Positions 47,001-59,969 of a stretch of 64,000 nucleotides of DNA are shown here, in pieces. A program made the position numbers and the translations under genes. This DNA is from Rotaria macrura. Its lineage: Eukaryota; Rotifera; Eurotatoria; Philodinida; Philodinidae. Within the stretch, counting starts at the first letter, position 1. Every line of letters starts with the position of its first letter. The stretch is from assembly GCA_900239685.1 (NCBI GenBank), contig OENT01000292.1, forward strand, positions 6,777-70,776. The letters are read 5' to 3'. The notes beneath the pieces are model-generated. The model had not been told where the DNA came from. It made no database searches and worked only from the letters and a program-made list of their open reading frames with translations.

Positions 47001-49504
47001 AAGTATCTCGTCACCAACGAAATGTGCTCCATCTCAGTATAGATTAAAACAGTGATTAAAATACAATTCAACGGATCCTCAGAATGTGTCAAAATCCTTA
47101 TGTAAATTCGCTATAAGGTACCAAAAGAGTTAAAAAATTTGTTACCTAAATGAAAATTATAGGGCTTATTTTTATCTGATAACGGCTGTATCTCTGTATC
47201 GCTTACACCACGTTATCTGCATTTTGGCACAAGTTTTGTTTTTATAAATTTGATTCTTATCATAAATGCAAAATCCCTCAGCATATGCTATTTACATTCG
47301 TTGAAGTAAAATATTTAGTGTAATTAGTAAATTGAAGATACAATTTTTCATCTTATACCTTCCTAGCCGACGTCGAAGTTCAGTTACGAATCAACAGTAT
47401 TAAAAACCGTACATTAGCAATATTTTAGAACTTTAAAAGCGCTACGCAGGATCTTTTAAAGTGAAGCTTATTGCGCGAATAGCAACAAAACTACCGAGTT
47501 CAATTTATATAGTTCCGAAAACGTGACATTTATAGTACTCAGTTTAAATCAGACTAACGCTAAGAATTGCATATCATCGAAACCAACCGTTACAGAATGT
47601 TATTTTTTTCACATTGTACCAACAATATCTCCTCATCACAGAATATTCTCTGAAATTTTTATCATAGTTGAAGACTATGATGGTCTACTATCAGTAAAAA
47701 TTCCGTTTATTTTCATTTAATCGAACCCGAATTGTTCAAAAAACATTGACAGTTACGGAATTTCGAAAAATGGACGCTTTTTTGACGGTGAGCTGAAAGT
47801 TTAGCAATATTGCTACGAAACAAAACAACATGCTAACAATTGTTCTGTATAAAAGTTGTTCAGTGTTCCATAAGCTTTTAGAATATCAAGTCATTTTTTA
47901 ACAAGTCTGACTGCATTGAATGACAAACTAAAAATACTTTTCGTTACGGAATTTCACCCTTTTTACAAAAATCGAACTGTGAACTTGGATAAAAGCAATG
48001 AAAATTTTAAAAAGCCATATAACCCTGCCCAACATCCGATTCTGCATCGAATAGTATGAGTTTTACCAGAATTCAGAGGAAAAACAATTTTTACTTTTTT
48101 TACCAGCAAAATTTTCGAAAAAATCTTACTTTAAATTTTGAACAAATAAACTGTCCACTTTGTTCAAAATTCGATGCTGATTCCACAAACAACAAAGTAT
48201 ATGTATATTTCTGAACAAAAACAGCATACAGCACTCAATAGTATTAAAACAGAGCGATTTTCGGATACTTATGAAATTCCGTAAAGGAGTATTTATAGGG
48301 AACATATGAGAAAATGAAATCAAACCAGACTGAAAATGAGTGTATTCGATAGAGCTTGTTGAGGAATATCTGGACGTGTCGTCTATATTGCGACAATTAG
48401 CAACAAAAGCGAGCAAAACACATTGTAAGTAAGGTTCATTACGGAATTTCATTAAAAATACAGATGGTTTGCGGGAGCATAATCTTGTTTCGTAGATGCC
48501 TAACATTTGTAAAATGGTTAAATATTGAAAGTGTACCTCGTATTCTGTCAATTCATATATAATTGAAGAATTTGTATTCTATTCATTCGTGTTTATTGAA
48601 AGGCATATTCCACTACTATCTTTCAGGCAAATTTTTGAGTTCATTACCCTAAGAAAAATTTCGTGTGTCTGAGACATATAAAGCTGCTCAAGAACAGAAA
48701 CGTTCTCATTTCATACACTATTGATCATGCTCTTTACAATAGTAGAATCAGCTTTCTCTACTTTCGAGTTCGAATCCTACATGTGTATGAATGACCGATG
48801 GCTGGTTTTGACCGTATCCGGATTGAATATATTAAAACAAATCAACGTTAATATTTTAAAAGTAAAATTTTAAAGTGCATACTCTTTAACTTTAACTATG
48901 AGTTTTAAAAAAAGTTAAAGTATCACACCTAGTGATGCGCACCTTTCGGTCAAGATGAGTCTAGAATTCTATTTTCTTAGCCCTCTCAACTAAAATTTCA
49001 AAAAGAAATATTTACTATCGACTTTCCCCAAATGAAAAGCCAATCAAAATAGATCTATGGAAATAATGACATGAATATGAAATATGACTCAATACTATGC
49101 ATAGACATTCACTTTTTCCCATTGTTTTGTTTTGGCATTTCTGATAGTTGTTCACCTATATACTAAGAACTTTGCTGTTTACTTTTGTAGCGTATGAGTA
49201 TAAGCACAGCAGCATTTTCAAACTATGGAAGATTCGTCTTTCTAAATAAAACGCATCGACGAGAAAGTAGTTTATCGAAAGAAACCAATTATGTTTCTTG
49301 TAACCTGATGATATATTGACTTATCGATGTCTCATGATATATATCATGCGAATGTTTGATTGATTGATAAACATTTACTGTGATTGAGTGCGACCTCTCG
49401 ATCATCTTTTTTAAATCCATATTATACTTTATGGCGTTGGAAGCACTTGACAGAGCTAACATTATATGATCCAAATTTCAGTTTTAAATCATAGTTTTGT
49501 TACA
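44086..49504. other. Gene-free stretch of 5.4 kb with relic repeats
   Basis: No convincing gene. TTACGGAATTTC-type words recur near 47752, 47944, 48270 (inverse) and 48437, suggesting a degraded repeat. A frame at 46060-46338 and frames at 45314-45732 lack family resemblance. The part next to 49504 must hold the pyridoxal kinase promoter. Confidence 0.4.
48880..48935. repeat. Probable relic end of the TTTAACTTTAAAG MITE family
   Basis: CTTTAACTTTAACTATG and GTTAAAGTATCACACCTAG resemble the right end of the intact MITE at 5454-5953 (GTTAAAGTGCCACCCCTA). Only one end is preserved and it is diverged, so this is an older truncated copy. Confidence 0.4.
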
Positions 49505-50995
49505 ATGTCGAACGAATTTCATCGTATACCTCGCGTATTATCAATTCAAAGTCATGTTGTTCATGGTTTCGTCGGCAATAAATGTGCCACTTTTATTTTG
49601 CAAGTACGTTGCTTGTATTAAAATTAAGATTCTAATTTAAACAATAGCAATAAATTTTTCAGCTGTATGGTTTTGAAGTTGATGTTATTAATTCTGTGCA
49701 TTTTTCAAATCATACGGGTACCTATTGCTATGAATGAAAATATTCTTTTTCTATTTATCAATGCTAATTGAACATTAGGATATAAGACAGTGAAAGGTAG
49801 CCGATTGACTGTCGATGAACTTCGAAATATTTTTCAAGGACTACTAACTAATCAACTTCTAGAATATGATTATATATTAACCGGTTTGTATTATCTTGTA
49901 TATTTACATTCTAAATCATCTTTTCTCATAGGTTATATGGGTTCAGGAGCACTATTACACGTTGTAGCTGAATATGTACAGCTGATAAAGTCAAAATTTC
50001 CTCATGTCAAGTATGGTAAATATGAAATGATTTACAAACATGCGTGTCCGATTGATTTCTTGTCATTGAAATTTTCATATCAATCTAGTTTGTGATCCAG
50101 TCATTGGTGATAATAATAAACTTGTAAATAACTATGTTCTTCAATGCACATGTTTTGCTTATTTGGATTTTATTTTGTAATCTACAGTACGTTGATCAAT
50201 CATGTGTTGATGTATACAAAAATGAAATTCTTCCATTAGCTGATATAATAACACCGAATGACTTTGAAATCGAGTAAACTATTTTCTGTTTTTATGTCAA
50301 AATTTCATCATTAATTTGAATTTAGAATTTTAACAGAAAAACAAACGAGCCATCATTTGGATGATCATGAATATGATTCGTTCGGGCAATCACTACGATC
50401 ATTGCATGAAATGGGTCCGTCTCATATTATTATTTCAAGTATATCCGCAACTAAATTTGGCGGTAATCAAAATATGTTACAAATGCGAGCTAGTTCTAAA
50501 CTTGAAAGTAAATTTATATAAATTAATTGCGAATTTTTCTTTACATATTAATTTTTCTATTGAAGATAATCAATATCAAACGTTTCGAATTGATTTTCCA
50601 CGTTTAGATAATTGTTTTACGGGGACAGGTGATTCATTTTCTGCTTTAATTCTTGCATGGTTTCATAAGGAAAAGAATTTAATAGTAAGTCAGTATGATC
50701 GTATTTCGCTAATCATATGTATTCGATGTTTTCATGATTTAGTGTGCTTGTGAAAAAGCAATTTCTATTCTTCAACAAATTTTATTGAAAACAGTTGGTA
50801 AATTTCGATAGACAATTCATTCGACGGATTAGAAAATTTTCTTATCGTTTCATTTTTTTCATTTTAGAGTTATCTAAACCAGTTAATATTCACAATTCAT
50901 GCGGGAATGAATTATGTCTAATCGAAAGTAAAGCAATCATTGAATCTGCTCAAACAATTTTTCATGCTGTCCTGGATGACACTAGTAACAATTAA
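49505..50995 (+). CDS. PDXK: Pyridoxal kinase
   Basis: Ten exons (49505-49603, 49663-49717, 49779-49883, 49932-50015, 50089-50123, 50188-50273, 50326-50507, 50566-50684, 50743-50797, 50868-50995) close in frame to 315 residues; human PDXK has 312. It phosphorylates pyridoxal, pyridoxine and pyridoxamine with ATP in the cytosol for vitamin B6 salvage. Family blocks in order: [65 protein letters not shown], and the ribokinase-fold catalytic motif [15 protein letters not shown] with the base D238. All introns are 48-80 bp GT-AG. The segment between ATP-loop residues and GTGD is shorter and more divergent than in human. No sign of decay. Confidence 0.94.
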
Positions 50996-53530
50996 TAATA
51001 CTCCATTGCTTTATTAAATAATAGTCTGTCTTTTTTCTTTCATATTTTTATAACGACGAAATATCTTATTTTTTATTTAACTGTTTCATTTTAATTATTG
51101 AAATTGTAGTAGAAATTTGCAATCAAGTAAATGCTATGCGTATGTGATTTTATCACTGATGTTTCGTCAAAAAAGACCATCTTCGTTGTTAAATTAAAAA
51201 AGAATACACGATGCGTGAAGCATAAAGACAATGAAGAAACATCAACTAATGAACCTCGTAGAGAGATAGAAAACATCCTAAAATAACTCTAAATATAAAG
51301 GTTATCGTACCCGATCCGAATATATCAAACATATAGGGTCTATTAGATACGCATCGACTTGACCCATTCAACACTCATGACCCTACAAGTATGTGTTAAC
51401 AACATATGATATGACAATAAATCAAATCATATCATCCATGTCTTGTTTGATGTAACCCAATACAATAGAATATAAACAACATCATACACACGCTCAGTGA
51501 ATGTTCTAAACATTCTTGATTGATAGGTGAAAAACACAGTAGAGATTATTTTTCAATAATCAAAATTTTCTTGAGATGAAAACAAACAAGCAAGAATTTG
51601 TTTGTTCTTATTTTGAACATTCAGTTTTATAAAAACATGTACGAGATTCATCAAGTTTTGAAGCAGCAGTTTCTATTTGAATGTATCGATATCAACGCTA
51701 TACATATTAGTCGAGTATAGTTTTCAATATTACCTATTGAAAACATGATAGATCGTAGCTCGTACTATTTACCAACATTTCTACTTGTGTTATGTACGTA
51801 CTTTCAAAACTTCAAATATTTATTCTGAAGTAACATTTTTCTACTTACGGAAGCAATTAGAAATTTCTTCAATATTGATTCATTCATTTCCTTGGTCTAT
51901 TATCATGACTTGACAATGAACGAATTCTCTTATGGTTTATTAGCTTTCTGATATTATTTGATTATATCAAGTACCTTTTTATTTTCAAAAAGCTTCTCAT
52001 CAGTTTTGCACTCAGAAATCTCTCAAGAATATCAACATAATTAAAAACTCTTATGTCTTCTCTTATTCACGACATATTTTGCTTTGATTGTTCAATGTAC
52101 TCGTCCAGTAGTATGGTAACCTCAACTATGGAGTCTTCTAGCAAATTTCCTGATATGCATATATATTTGCAAAGAAAATTTCGAGCATGCATGGTTGAAT
52201 CGAGATTACTAGGATTTCGTCTAGATCTTGATAATAAAATTGTGAGATATATGCAGACTTGCCAAATTAAATTCGAACTATTCAATTACATTCAATTCAA
52301 GAGTCATCCGTCAAATCTAGATAGTCACTATTTCTGTTTTTTATATGCACACACGATTGTATGATAATTGTTGACGATGATGTTTTTCCTGTTCGATATG
52401 AGTCATGATGTGATCAACAAAGATTTATGATCTAGTGAACTTCTAACTTTCTAAAGTAATCTATTTCGGTTCTTTTCACATCATCGAGATAAGTTACAAG
52501 CTGTATTTATCCTATGTAAATGTATAGGATATGTGCAACAGATTCTTGTGTTGTTTTTTATTGAGTCAACACTCAGACGCAAATATTGAGTGGTGAAAAT
52601 GAAATTTCAGATAAAACTACAAGCGAAAAACATCAACAAGACCAATAAAAAGAAAATTGTCGCTGAAAAAAAAAGGAGAAAGAGAACAAATTATCTGATC
52701 GAAAATATGGAAATCAATAGAACACTGATTGTTTTTTAACAATGAACCACTACTGAAAAGTGACTATGACCATTTAGAGAATCCATTGTTCGCATACTTT
52801 GAATGAGTGCAATAATGCGCTACGCAAGATATAATGATTATCTTCAAACAGCTGCAAGAAGGAATCAAGTCAAGAAAGAAAATGTTTCAATACTTTAATA
52901 AAATCCTGTCGAAAAATCGTATCTATTTATATTTTACTGAAGCATGATGCTCTCAATCGTGAACTTATTCATCATTGAGTAATTAAGTCAAATTGTAGAA
53001 ACTATACTATCATGCATGATTTGATAGCTGTACTATACACGTATATTATTTCTTCTTCGACATCTATCTATTAAACATTGTTCCACTTGACAGCTAAATA
53101 TATGAAAGAACTATAAATAAACAGAAGACACTGTAAATTTTGGGGCATGACGACTTTATCAAGGATTACTTTGCTTTTCAGAAGAACACAGATAACATAT
53201 GTTTATTCTATAAATTTCGAAATGGAGAGTCAAAATGTATTAAGAATTTTTTTTACTTTGTATCATCTGTTATTTTTTTACTTTGATTAACAATGACCTT
53301 GATGACACCGTGTAAGAGATCTAAATTGCAATATTTACGCAAAAGAAAAGCCCATAAAGTAGATATTCTATTCATGGAAAGTTAATTTATTTTATTTTTT
53401 CTATTTTCAAGATTTTTCTATTTATATAAACAGATTTTTTTTATTAAAATATCTTACACAAAATAAATAAATTTATAAAACGCATGAACGAAGATTAACT
53501 GTTTCAGTTATATTGCAAAAATTTTTAATT
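50996..53530. other. Gene-free stretch of 2.5 kb
   Basis: Lies between convergent genes (pyridoxal kinase on + and the CABIT gene on -), so both ends are 3' flanks. Frames at 52053-52364 on both strands are of similar length and show no family resemblance. No repeat of note. Confidence 0.4.
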
Positions 53531-55947
53531 TTATTGTTTGCTAGTTTTCGTTTTTATGATTGATTTCGAATTTGTTAAATCAGCTATCATATGAATTGTA
53601 TTTCTTCTTGATTCAAAACAATTACTTGGAGGTTTACCGTCATCGGATTCATTAGTAATCGGTTTTGAATCATCGAGATCATGTTGAAATGAATGATTTC
53701 CTTTGATTTTTGGACTGCCACTTTTTGATGATCTTTCCTTATCTAATTTCTAATGTGTCAAAAATACATTTAAAAATAGGATTAAATATATATATATATA
53801 TATATATGCATAGATAGAACAAGAATTTCATTTTGATTTACTTTTATTTTTGAAAGAGATCCATTGAGTAGTGTTGTTGGGCATGCTGCAAATGACTTAT
53901 TCATATGATTCTGTTCTGTATTGAATGCTTTTTCCTTCTCTTGTATTCTTTGAACATCATCAGTAACATCACCCGAACGAATATAATCGTATATGTGATC
54001 AAGATCACGATAATTTTCATCTTCTAAATGAACTTCTTGCTGTTGAGTATACCGCTTTGGTTTGTCTACTTTGATCTTTGCATAGTGACCAGAACGTCGT
54101 ATCGCTTGCTGTCGTTGACTCTGATCGAGTGAAGTATTTAATTTGTGTTTGATTTTTTCGAAACTATCACGATGATACAGTTTTTCATGCTTATGAACTA
54201 CCATAGTATTATTTTCCATATTCGATTGACCATCATCGACATCATCATCGTTGCCGTCGTCATCATCATCATCATCATCATATTTACTAGTAGATAGATC
54301 ACATGATTTTCGATATTTATTTTTACTTAATCGTGTTGCACAATATTCGATATGTGATTCTGATTGTGATCGTTTTTTAAATAGAGGATGTTTACGTTTC
54401 GATACATATTTCGTTGTAGTATTTAATACAAGTGGAAAATGAATGTAGGAGAATTCAGTTTTATATTGATTCATAGTATAACTACATGCTTGAATAAGAT
54501 TACTAAAATATTTATTTGCAAAGATTTCTCTCATATTTAAACAACGTTGAACTTCGATGTCACTATTTATGGGTATCGGAATCACCATGACTGGAAGCTT
54601 GAATGATGATGATACTATTAATGGACATGCAAATACGACATGTTCAGTATATGGTAATAATAGACGAAATTTAGTTAATGATAATAGCGATGATTCCTGT
54701 TGATTGACACTAGCTGGAGCGTAGATATTATCAAATGATATTGAATTATTAAGTAAATGAACAGATATTGGAAAACGAAAATTTGCTACTAAATCTTGCA
54801 ATTGAAAAACACCTGATATATCCATATTTTCTGAATCTGTGGCTCGTTTTGCATGTGAATTGAGGGAATTAATCGGACTGAAAAGGCCAGTTTCATCGAG
54901 TGATATGTAAACAATATCATCTTGTCCAGTTCGACATTTTAAATAAGGTTCAGCTGTTTTTGATATATCATAAATGTTTCTGGTCGAATTTGTATAATGA
55001 TTATTCAATGCCTGTGATGGTTGAGTTTTCTTTCTTAAGAAAAGCAATCGTGATTTACTTTTAAACCATGATGATGTTGAATTTGATGTGAATTGATCAA
55101 TTTTTAAATCTTTCTGAGGTGTTTCACTACGATATGCTGAACATGGATTTATTATTGTTATTATTTGACCGGGCTGTAATATCAATCTATGATCGTTTAA
55201 AATAAGAACATTCTTTTGTAAATCTAAATCGGACAATGAACCATAACAAGAATCACCACTACCAGATAGTTTTCTTTCATCTGGAATGTACCGTTTTGTA
55301 TATGCAATACATGCACTACGAAGAAAGAATGCTGGTGGCCATGTTCCTACATTTACTTGTTCATCATTTTCATCTTTATATTCACTTACAAATAAGTGTG
55401 ATATTTTATGAAATGGTGGAATAGCTTGATTATTTTCATTAAGTAATTCGAAAAAACCATAATAATTCAATGGTATACGACAAAGTGGAATCATGGATGA
55501 ACGTTTTTGATTTAAATTTCGAATAATAATACGCATATTATCATAATCATCGTCGCTAGTATCATCGGTTAGGTTTGATTTTGATAATGTTACAAGTGAT
55601 GTGGACAATTTTTTCATCGTACGAAATTTACTTGACGTTTTAGAAGTCATTCTTGTTTGTGTCGATGTGAAACGAGGAGGTCTAGTTGAATTAAATCTTC
55701 CTTCATTCGAATGATGATATTCAGCTAATATTGATTCATATTGATGTGTATCTAATAATAATAAAGGAGTATTCTTGGATAGAAGATTTTTCATAGATCG
55801 TCCCTGGATTTTCGACGATGTTATTCTAACAATCATCGGCAAACGACAATCACTATTATATCTATTATCAAGAAATTCTTGTAATGTATATGATTGTTCA
55901 TTCGATGATGGAAAATAATAATGTTGTCCACCTAAGAGATAATGCAT
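53531..55947 (-). CDS. CABIT-domain protein (GAREM/THEMIS-like)
   Basis: Two exons (55947-53842 and 53749-53531) separated by a 92-bp intron give 774 residues; the intron holds a TA microsatellite. The N-terminal ~470 residues resemble a CABIT region: QSYTLQEFLDNRYNSDCRLP followed by MIVRITS, then IPLNYYGFFELLNENNQAIP, GQIITIINPCSAY, GVFQLQDLVANFRFPISVHL, LLPYTEHVVFACPL. CABIT proteins are adaptors downstream of tyrosine-kinase receptors (GAREM binds GRB2; THEMIS acts in T-cell signalling). The rest is disordered, with a poly-Asp run (about residues 567-581) and a basic, Ser-rich tail. The assignment is from remembered CABIT patterns and is tentative. Just upstream, TTTTTTAG at about 55968 could be a UTR-intron or trans-splice acceptor. 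Confidence 0.65.
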
Positions 55948-56938
55948 AATTCTTAGTTTTTTATCATCTAAAAAATTTTGAAAATTGAATAAGAGTTTTA
56001 GTCAATAGGTGTATTGTTTTGTCTACAAATAGACTTTGCTATTGTTCGTTCTTTTCTTTTTCGTTGTCGTCGTCGTTGTCAAACAACGGAATTAGATGTG
56101 GTGCACATATGAATGTTGTTTTATTCTTTTTTTATGTGTACACCTACGAAATTGATTCTCTTTTTTTTTTTCAATATTTTTTTATTACAGAAAGAACAAC
56201 CCCGATATATTACATACATATATATATATATATATATATCAAACTCGCGCACATATATAATATATATATATATATATAAATATATATTATATATATATAT
56301 GTATATACATATTGTATACAAAAAAGAGAGAAGAAATAAAATTAATGAGACTCTTACACACTGTTTCAAACTCGTACGAAAAGAAAGGGACATGAGTATT
56401 ACGCGAACACAAGCACTACATATTTGCTTGCTTCTGACTTTTACATATGCATATATTAATAAGTTATTGAAAAGCTACCCTTTCTTAATTAAGATTGTAA
56501 GAACAGAAATGCAAAAGAGGACACATAAAAATGTCTTACTATTTCATCATACAATTCATTGAAAAAAAGAAATCATTTGAAAATTCCTTCATATCAGTTC
56601 TGTTTCACATAGGTAAATAAACAATTGAAAACTGCATTGAATGTTTCATCTATCAATCGAATTTTCATGTCTAAATCTCGATAAGGTTTTTTTCTAACGA
56701 AGTATGGGCGATCAAAATAATTTCATAAGAAAGGAATCAAAACAACATCAACAACAAGCACAACACTAAAAAAAAATTTGATTTTATTTCATAAATATGT
56801 TTTATTATGATAAATGATTTCTTTTTTTTTCTATGTTTCTTTTCTTGCACATGAACAACATAAAAAAAAGGAGTATTCAATTTTAATGCTTTTGAAAATA
56901 TTAACAAAAGTAAATAGGATACTGATTGTTTCAAGTTT
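55948..56938. other. Spacer with long TA microsatellite
   Basis: The spacer between two minus-strand genes. TA/ATAT runs lie at about 56216-56305 with interruptions. The open frames over them (poly Tyr-Ile) are simple-sequence artefacts. The left part includes the CABIT gene's promoter. Confidence 0.5.
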
Positions 56939-58030
56939 TTATGTTTCATATGTAACGTTAATCGATGGCAATACTAGATGAATATCATCTCCTTTTTTTT
57001 CATTAAGTTCAATGAAAATCCTGTACTCTAATTCACATTCAATTTGTTGTGTTGTACCAACGATCTGATTTGAAAATGATGCTTGCAATGGTTCACATGG
57101 TAATTGCAAGAGAGTTTCACCAGACCATTCTTGTTGATGTGACATTGTTGTATTATCAAATATCCACTCTTTACCATCTAATTGCAAACGATTTTCATCA
57201 TGATGTATACGATACAATTGTACAAGCGTAACTGTTATTGAACGAATTGCACGTTGTTGAGGATTTGTATAATCTAGTCGAACAACTATTTGTTCACCAG
57301 GTCGATAAATTCTTTTCGATAAATAGGCTTGTAAGCAAATATCATGTGGACTAACACAACGAGCATTTAATTGTATAGCATCTGTTGGATATTGTGGACA
57401 ACCCATTGAATTTAGAACTATTGGTATTTGATAACGATAACGACTTGATGATAGATTTAATTCTAATGTATACGTAACTGATGGAGGTCGATTATTAATT
57501 AAGGATGGTGGAAGTCCATGCGGTATTTCTAATTGAAATTTACCTTTGATCAACGTCGGTAATATCGATGACATATCACACATATCTGTTGTCGTATTGA
57601 TTGTTTGATCGAATGATGTTTCATTTGAATTATCATTGCGATTTGATAATTCTTCAATATCTTGATTCATTACTACAACACAACGTTGTCGACTAAGATT
57701 AACTTGATGTATTGCATGTCCATCACTGTCAGCAGCTGAATCGAGTTCAGCAGAGTAAGTTGCATTGCCAATAAACTCCACAGTAATATCATTACCTAAT
57801 GATTCTCGTCGAAGAAATTCGATTAGCTTGCGACTATTTTTACTTCGTATATGTTGTTGTATAAATGAAATCGGAATTTCAACTTTACCACTTAGAACTT
57901 CACCTGTAAAATACAATCCGTCAGTTCTATCAGTAGTTATTTGAATCTGCTTGGATGATATATCTTGTGGACTTCCTGATGATCGTCGTTGAAATATTGA
58001 ACTATTATTGCTACTATTGTGATTACCCAT
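56939..58030 (-). CDS. Arrestin-fold protein (alpha-arrestin/ARRDC-like)
   Basis: Single-exon gene of 363 residues. The N-terminal arrestin half carries the strand-turn pattern LYFTGEVLSGKVEIPISF. The middle has IKGKFQLEIPHGLPPSLINN and VTYTLELNLSSSRYRYQIPI, the usual end of the N-domain. The C-domain starts with ICLQAYLSKRIYRPGEQIVV and continues with the strand pattern RSITVTLVQLYRIH. Alpha-arrestins are cytosolic trafficking adaptors, many recruiting NEDD4-type ligases through PPxY motifs; none is present here, and the C-terminus stops soon after the arrestin fold. The start MGNHNSS fits N-myristoylation, which could give membrane attachment. Lack of introns contrasts with neighbours. Confidence 0.8.
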   Translation of the reverse strand: MGNHNSSNNSSIFQRRSSGSPQDISSKQIQITTDRTDGLYFTGEVLSGKVEIPISFIQQHIRSKNSRKLIEFLRRESLGNDITVEFIGNATYSAELDSAADSDGHAIHQVNLSRQRCVVVMNQDIEELSNRNDNSNETSFDQTINTTTDMCDMSSILPTLIKGKFQLEIPHGLPPSLINNRPPSVTYTLELNLSSSRYRYQIPIVLNSMGCPQYPTDAIQLNARCVSPHDICLQAYLSKRIYRPGEQIVVRLDYTNPQQRAIRSITVTLVQLYRIHHDENRLQLDGKEWIFDNTTMSHQQEWSGETLLQLPCEPLQASFSNQIVGTTQQIECELEYRIFIELNEKKGDDIHLVLPSINVTYET

Positions 58031-59969
58031 TTAATAAAGAACAATCGATTTTGTTTTTAAATTTCGCTTTTCGTCAATTGTAGTGTTAGAGGAATCGTTT
58101 GATTAGTTGTTCTTATATAGCTATCCGGAAGATATATGAATATGTTCTATTACTTGTCGTCAACAAACGACAGATGAAGACAAAATAACAAGAGATAAAA
58201 AGAAACAGCTACGAGTTACAATCCTAACTGTTTTTCGATACATCTTTTTCTCTCTCGATTTCTCATCTCTTTTTTTTTCTCGTCTTATTGTATCACATGC
58301 TTGATTCGACATTATATTCTGTATAGTATCTGGGGATTTCATGAGAAAAAGAAAGAGAGAGAGAGGGAGAGAGACAGAGAAAACGAATTAGTTAAGAGAA
58401 TCAAGATAGAAAGACTATGATAGAAACAAGACAAGAATCTCTTTTAGCTTCCTTATTTTTTTCCTCGACTTCCATGACAATATTACTAGTGTTTAATATA
58501 ATAAGTTTATTTAGTACAACACAATCTATATATATATATATGAAATTCAAATGGGGTTTTTATTGTATTTTATTGATTCTAATTGATTTTGTGTCCATAA
58601 AAATGCACATAGATATTCGCAGAAGTTCAAATGTAGGAACAAATATGATTATAAATGGATTTTTCATCTGTGATTTCTACTAAACGACATTAGAATATCA
58701 TAGAACAGTTCACTAGTTTTCACTATAGAAGAACACGATTATATCACATTTTTCAATCGTTGACATTCAACTCTTATTCAATGTTACATGTTTTTTGTCA
58801 ATGATTTTCTAAAAGTATAAGAATGCTAATCAGCGATACTAAAGAAGAATACCAAGTTGATTTATTATTGGTTCGTGCATCGTTCTCAACAAGACTAAGT
58901 AGACCTAAAAAAACAATAAAAGAATGCAGTAAGTAAAAACTTTATGAATCACGATAGAATCGATCTTTTCCTTCTTTCCGTTTTTGACTTTGCATGGCAT
59001 CTTCCTTTGATTTTAAATATGTACCATTGAACAATCATTGCCTATATATCTATGTATAGATTATTACAATGTGGTTCATTGATTCTCTTGCATAGGAGAT
59101 TTCTCTTGTATTCAAAAGTTCGATTATCATATCTTCCATATTAAAATCTGTTCACAATTGCTAATTTGAATGATATTATGCATGCATATTAAACAACAAT
59201 GAATAATAACAATCAGATAATCGATGGTGACTATGACATGGCTAGATCGATGTCACTTGGGTGACTTTTAAAAAACTATGTACCCAATTTCAGTAATATT
59301 ATTTCATCTCACATTGATTGGAGAATTTAAAATGAATATCTCGTGTGATCAGAAGATTTGTTCAATTAGTATTGTTTTTATTAAACAGATTATGCGCAAA
59401 ATAATTCCATGGATTGTCGGCTTGGCAATATCTCTTTTGTAATCATAATCTTTCCTTGCCCATTAATAAATAAATAAATATATATATATATACATACATA
59501 ACCGGTAACTACATAAGTATTATTTTATATGAATATGTCAAATGTATCAATTATCGATGTTGTCGTTAGTGGCATTTGATTCGATGACAAAAAAACAAGA
59601 ATGATGATTTATTTTTATTAAAATATATGATTATAATGAGAGGAAGAAGAAGTTTTCTAGTTGATAATATTTTGGAAAATTTAATTTTTAAAATTCTAAC
59701 ATAACTACAGAAAAAAGAAATAATTGTGTGTACATCAGCATAATGTAAAGCTTCTTATACGAAAATCTCCATAATACTAATTCGTCTAATTAAATATTAA
59801 TACTATTAAGCTTGAACATATACATGAAGTTCATGATTTCTTATGGAAAGCATTATAAAAGACGAATAATGATGTCATACATTTACTATGTCAATAATAA
59901 CCGCGGGATTTAAATTTATTATATTGAAGTTGTTGTTTTGTTTTATTCGTCATTATTTACAAAAGTGAA
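58031..59969. other. Divergent intergenic region, no gene seen
   Basis: About 1.9 kb between the minus-strand arrestin gene and the plus-strand aldolase gene. Contains a GAGAGA-rich run near 58350-58380, TA runs near 58529 and 59478, and no frame with family resemblance. Promoters of both genes should lie at the two ends. Confidence 0.4.

Noticed and set aside
48700-48790. Possible tRNA, from GAGTTCGAATCCTAC
   Set aside because: The T-loop-like word is present, but no matching acceptor stem, D-arm or anticodon stem could be drawn around it.
56019-56562. Poly Tyr/Ile frames
   Set aside because: Translation of a TA microsatellite, not a protein.
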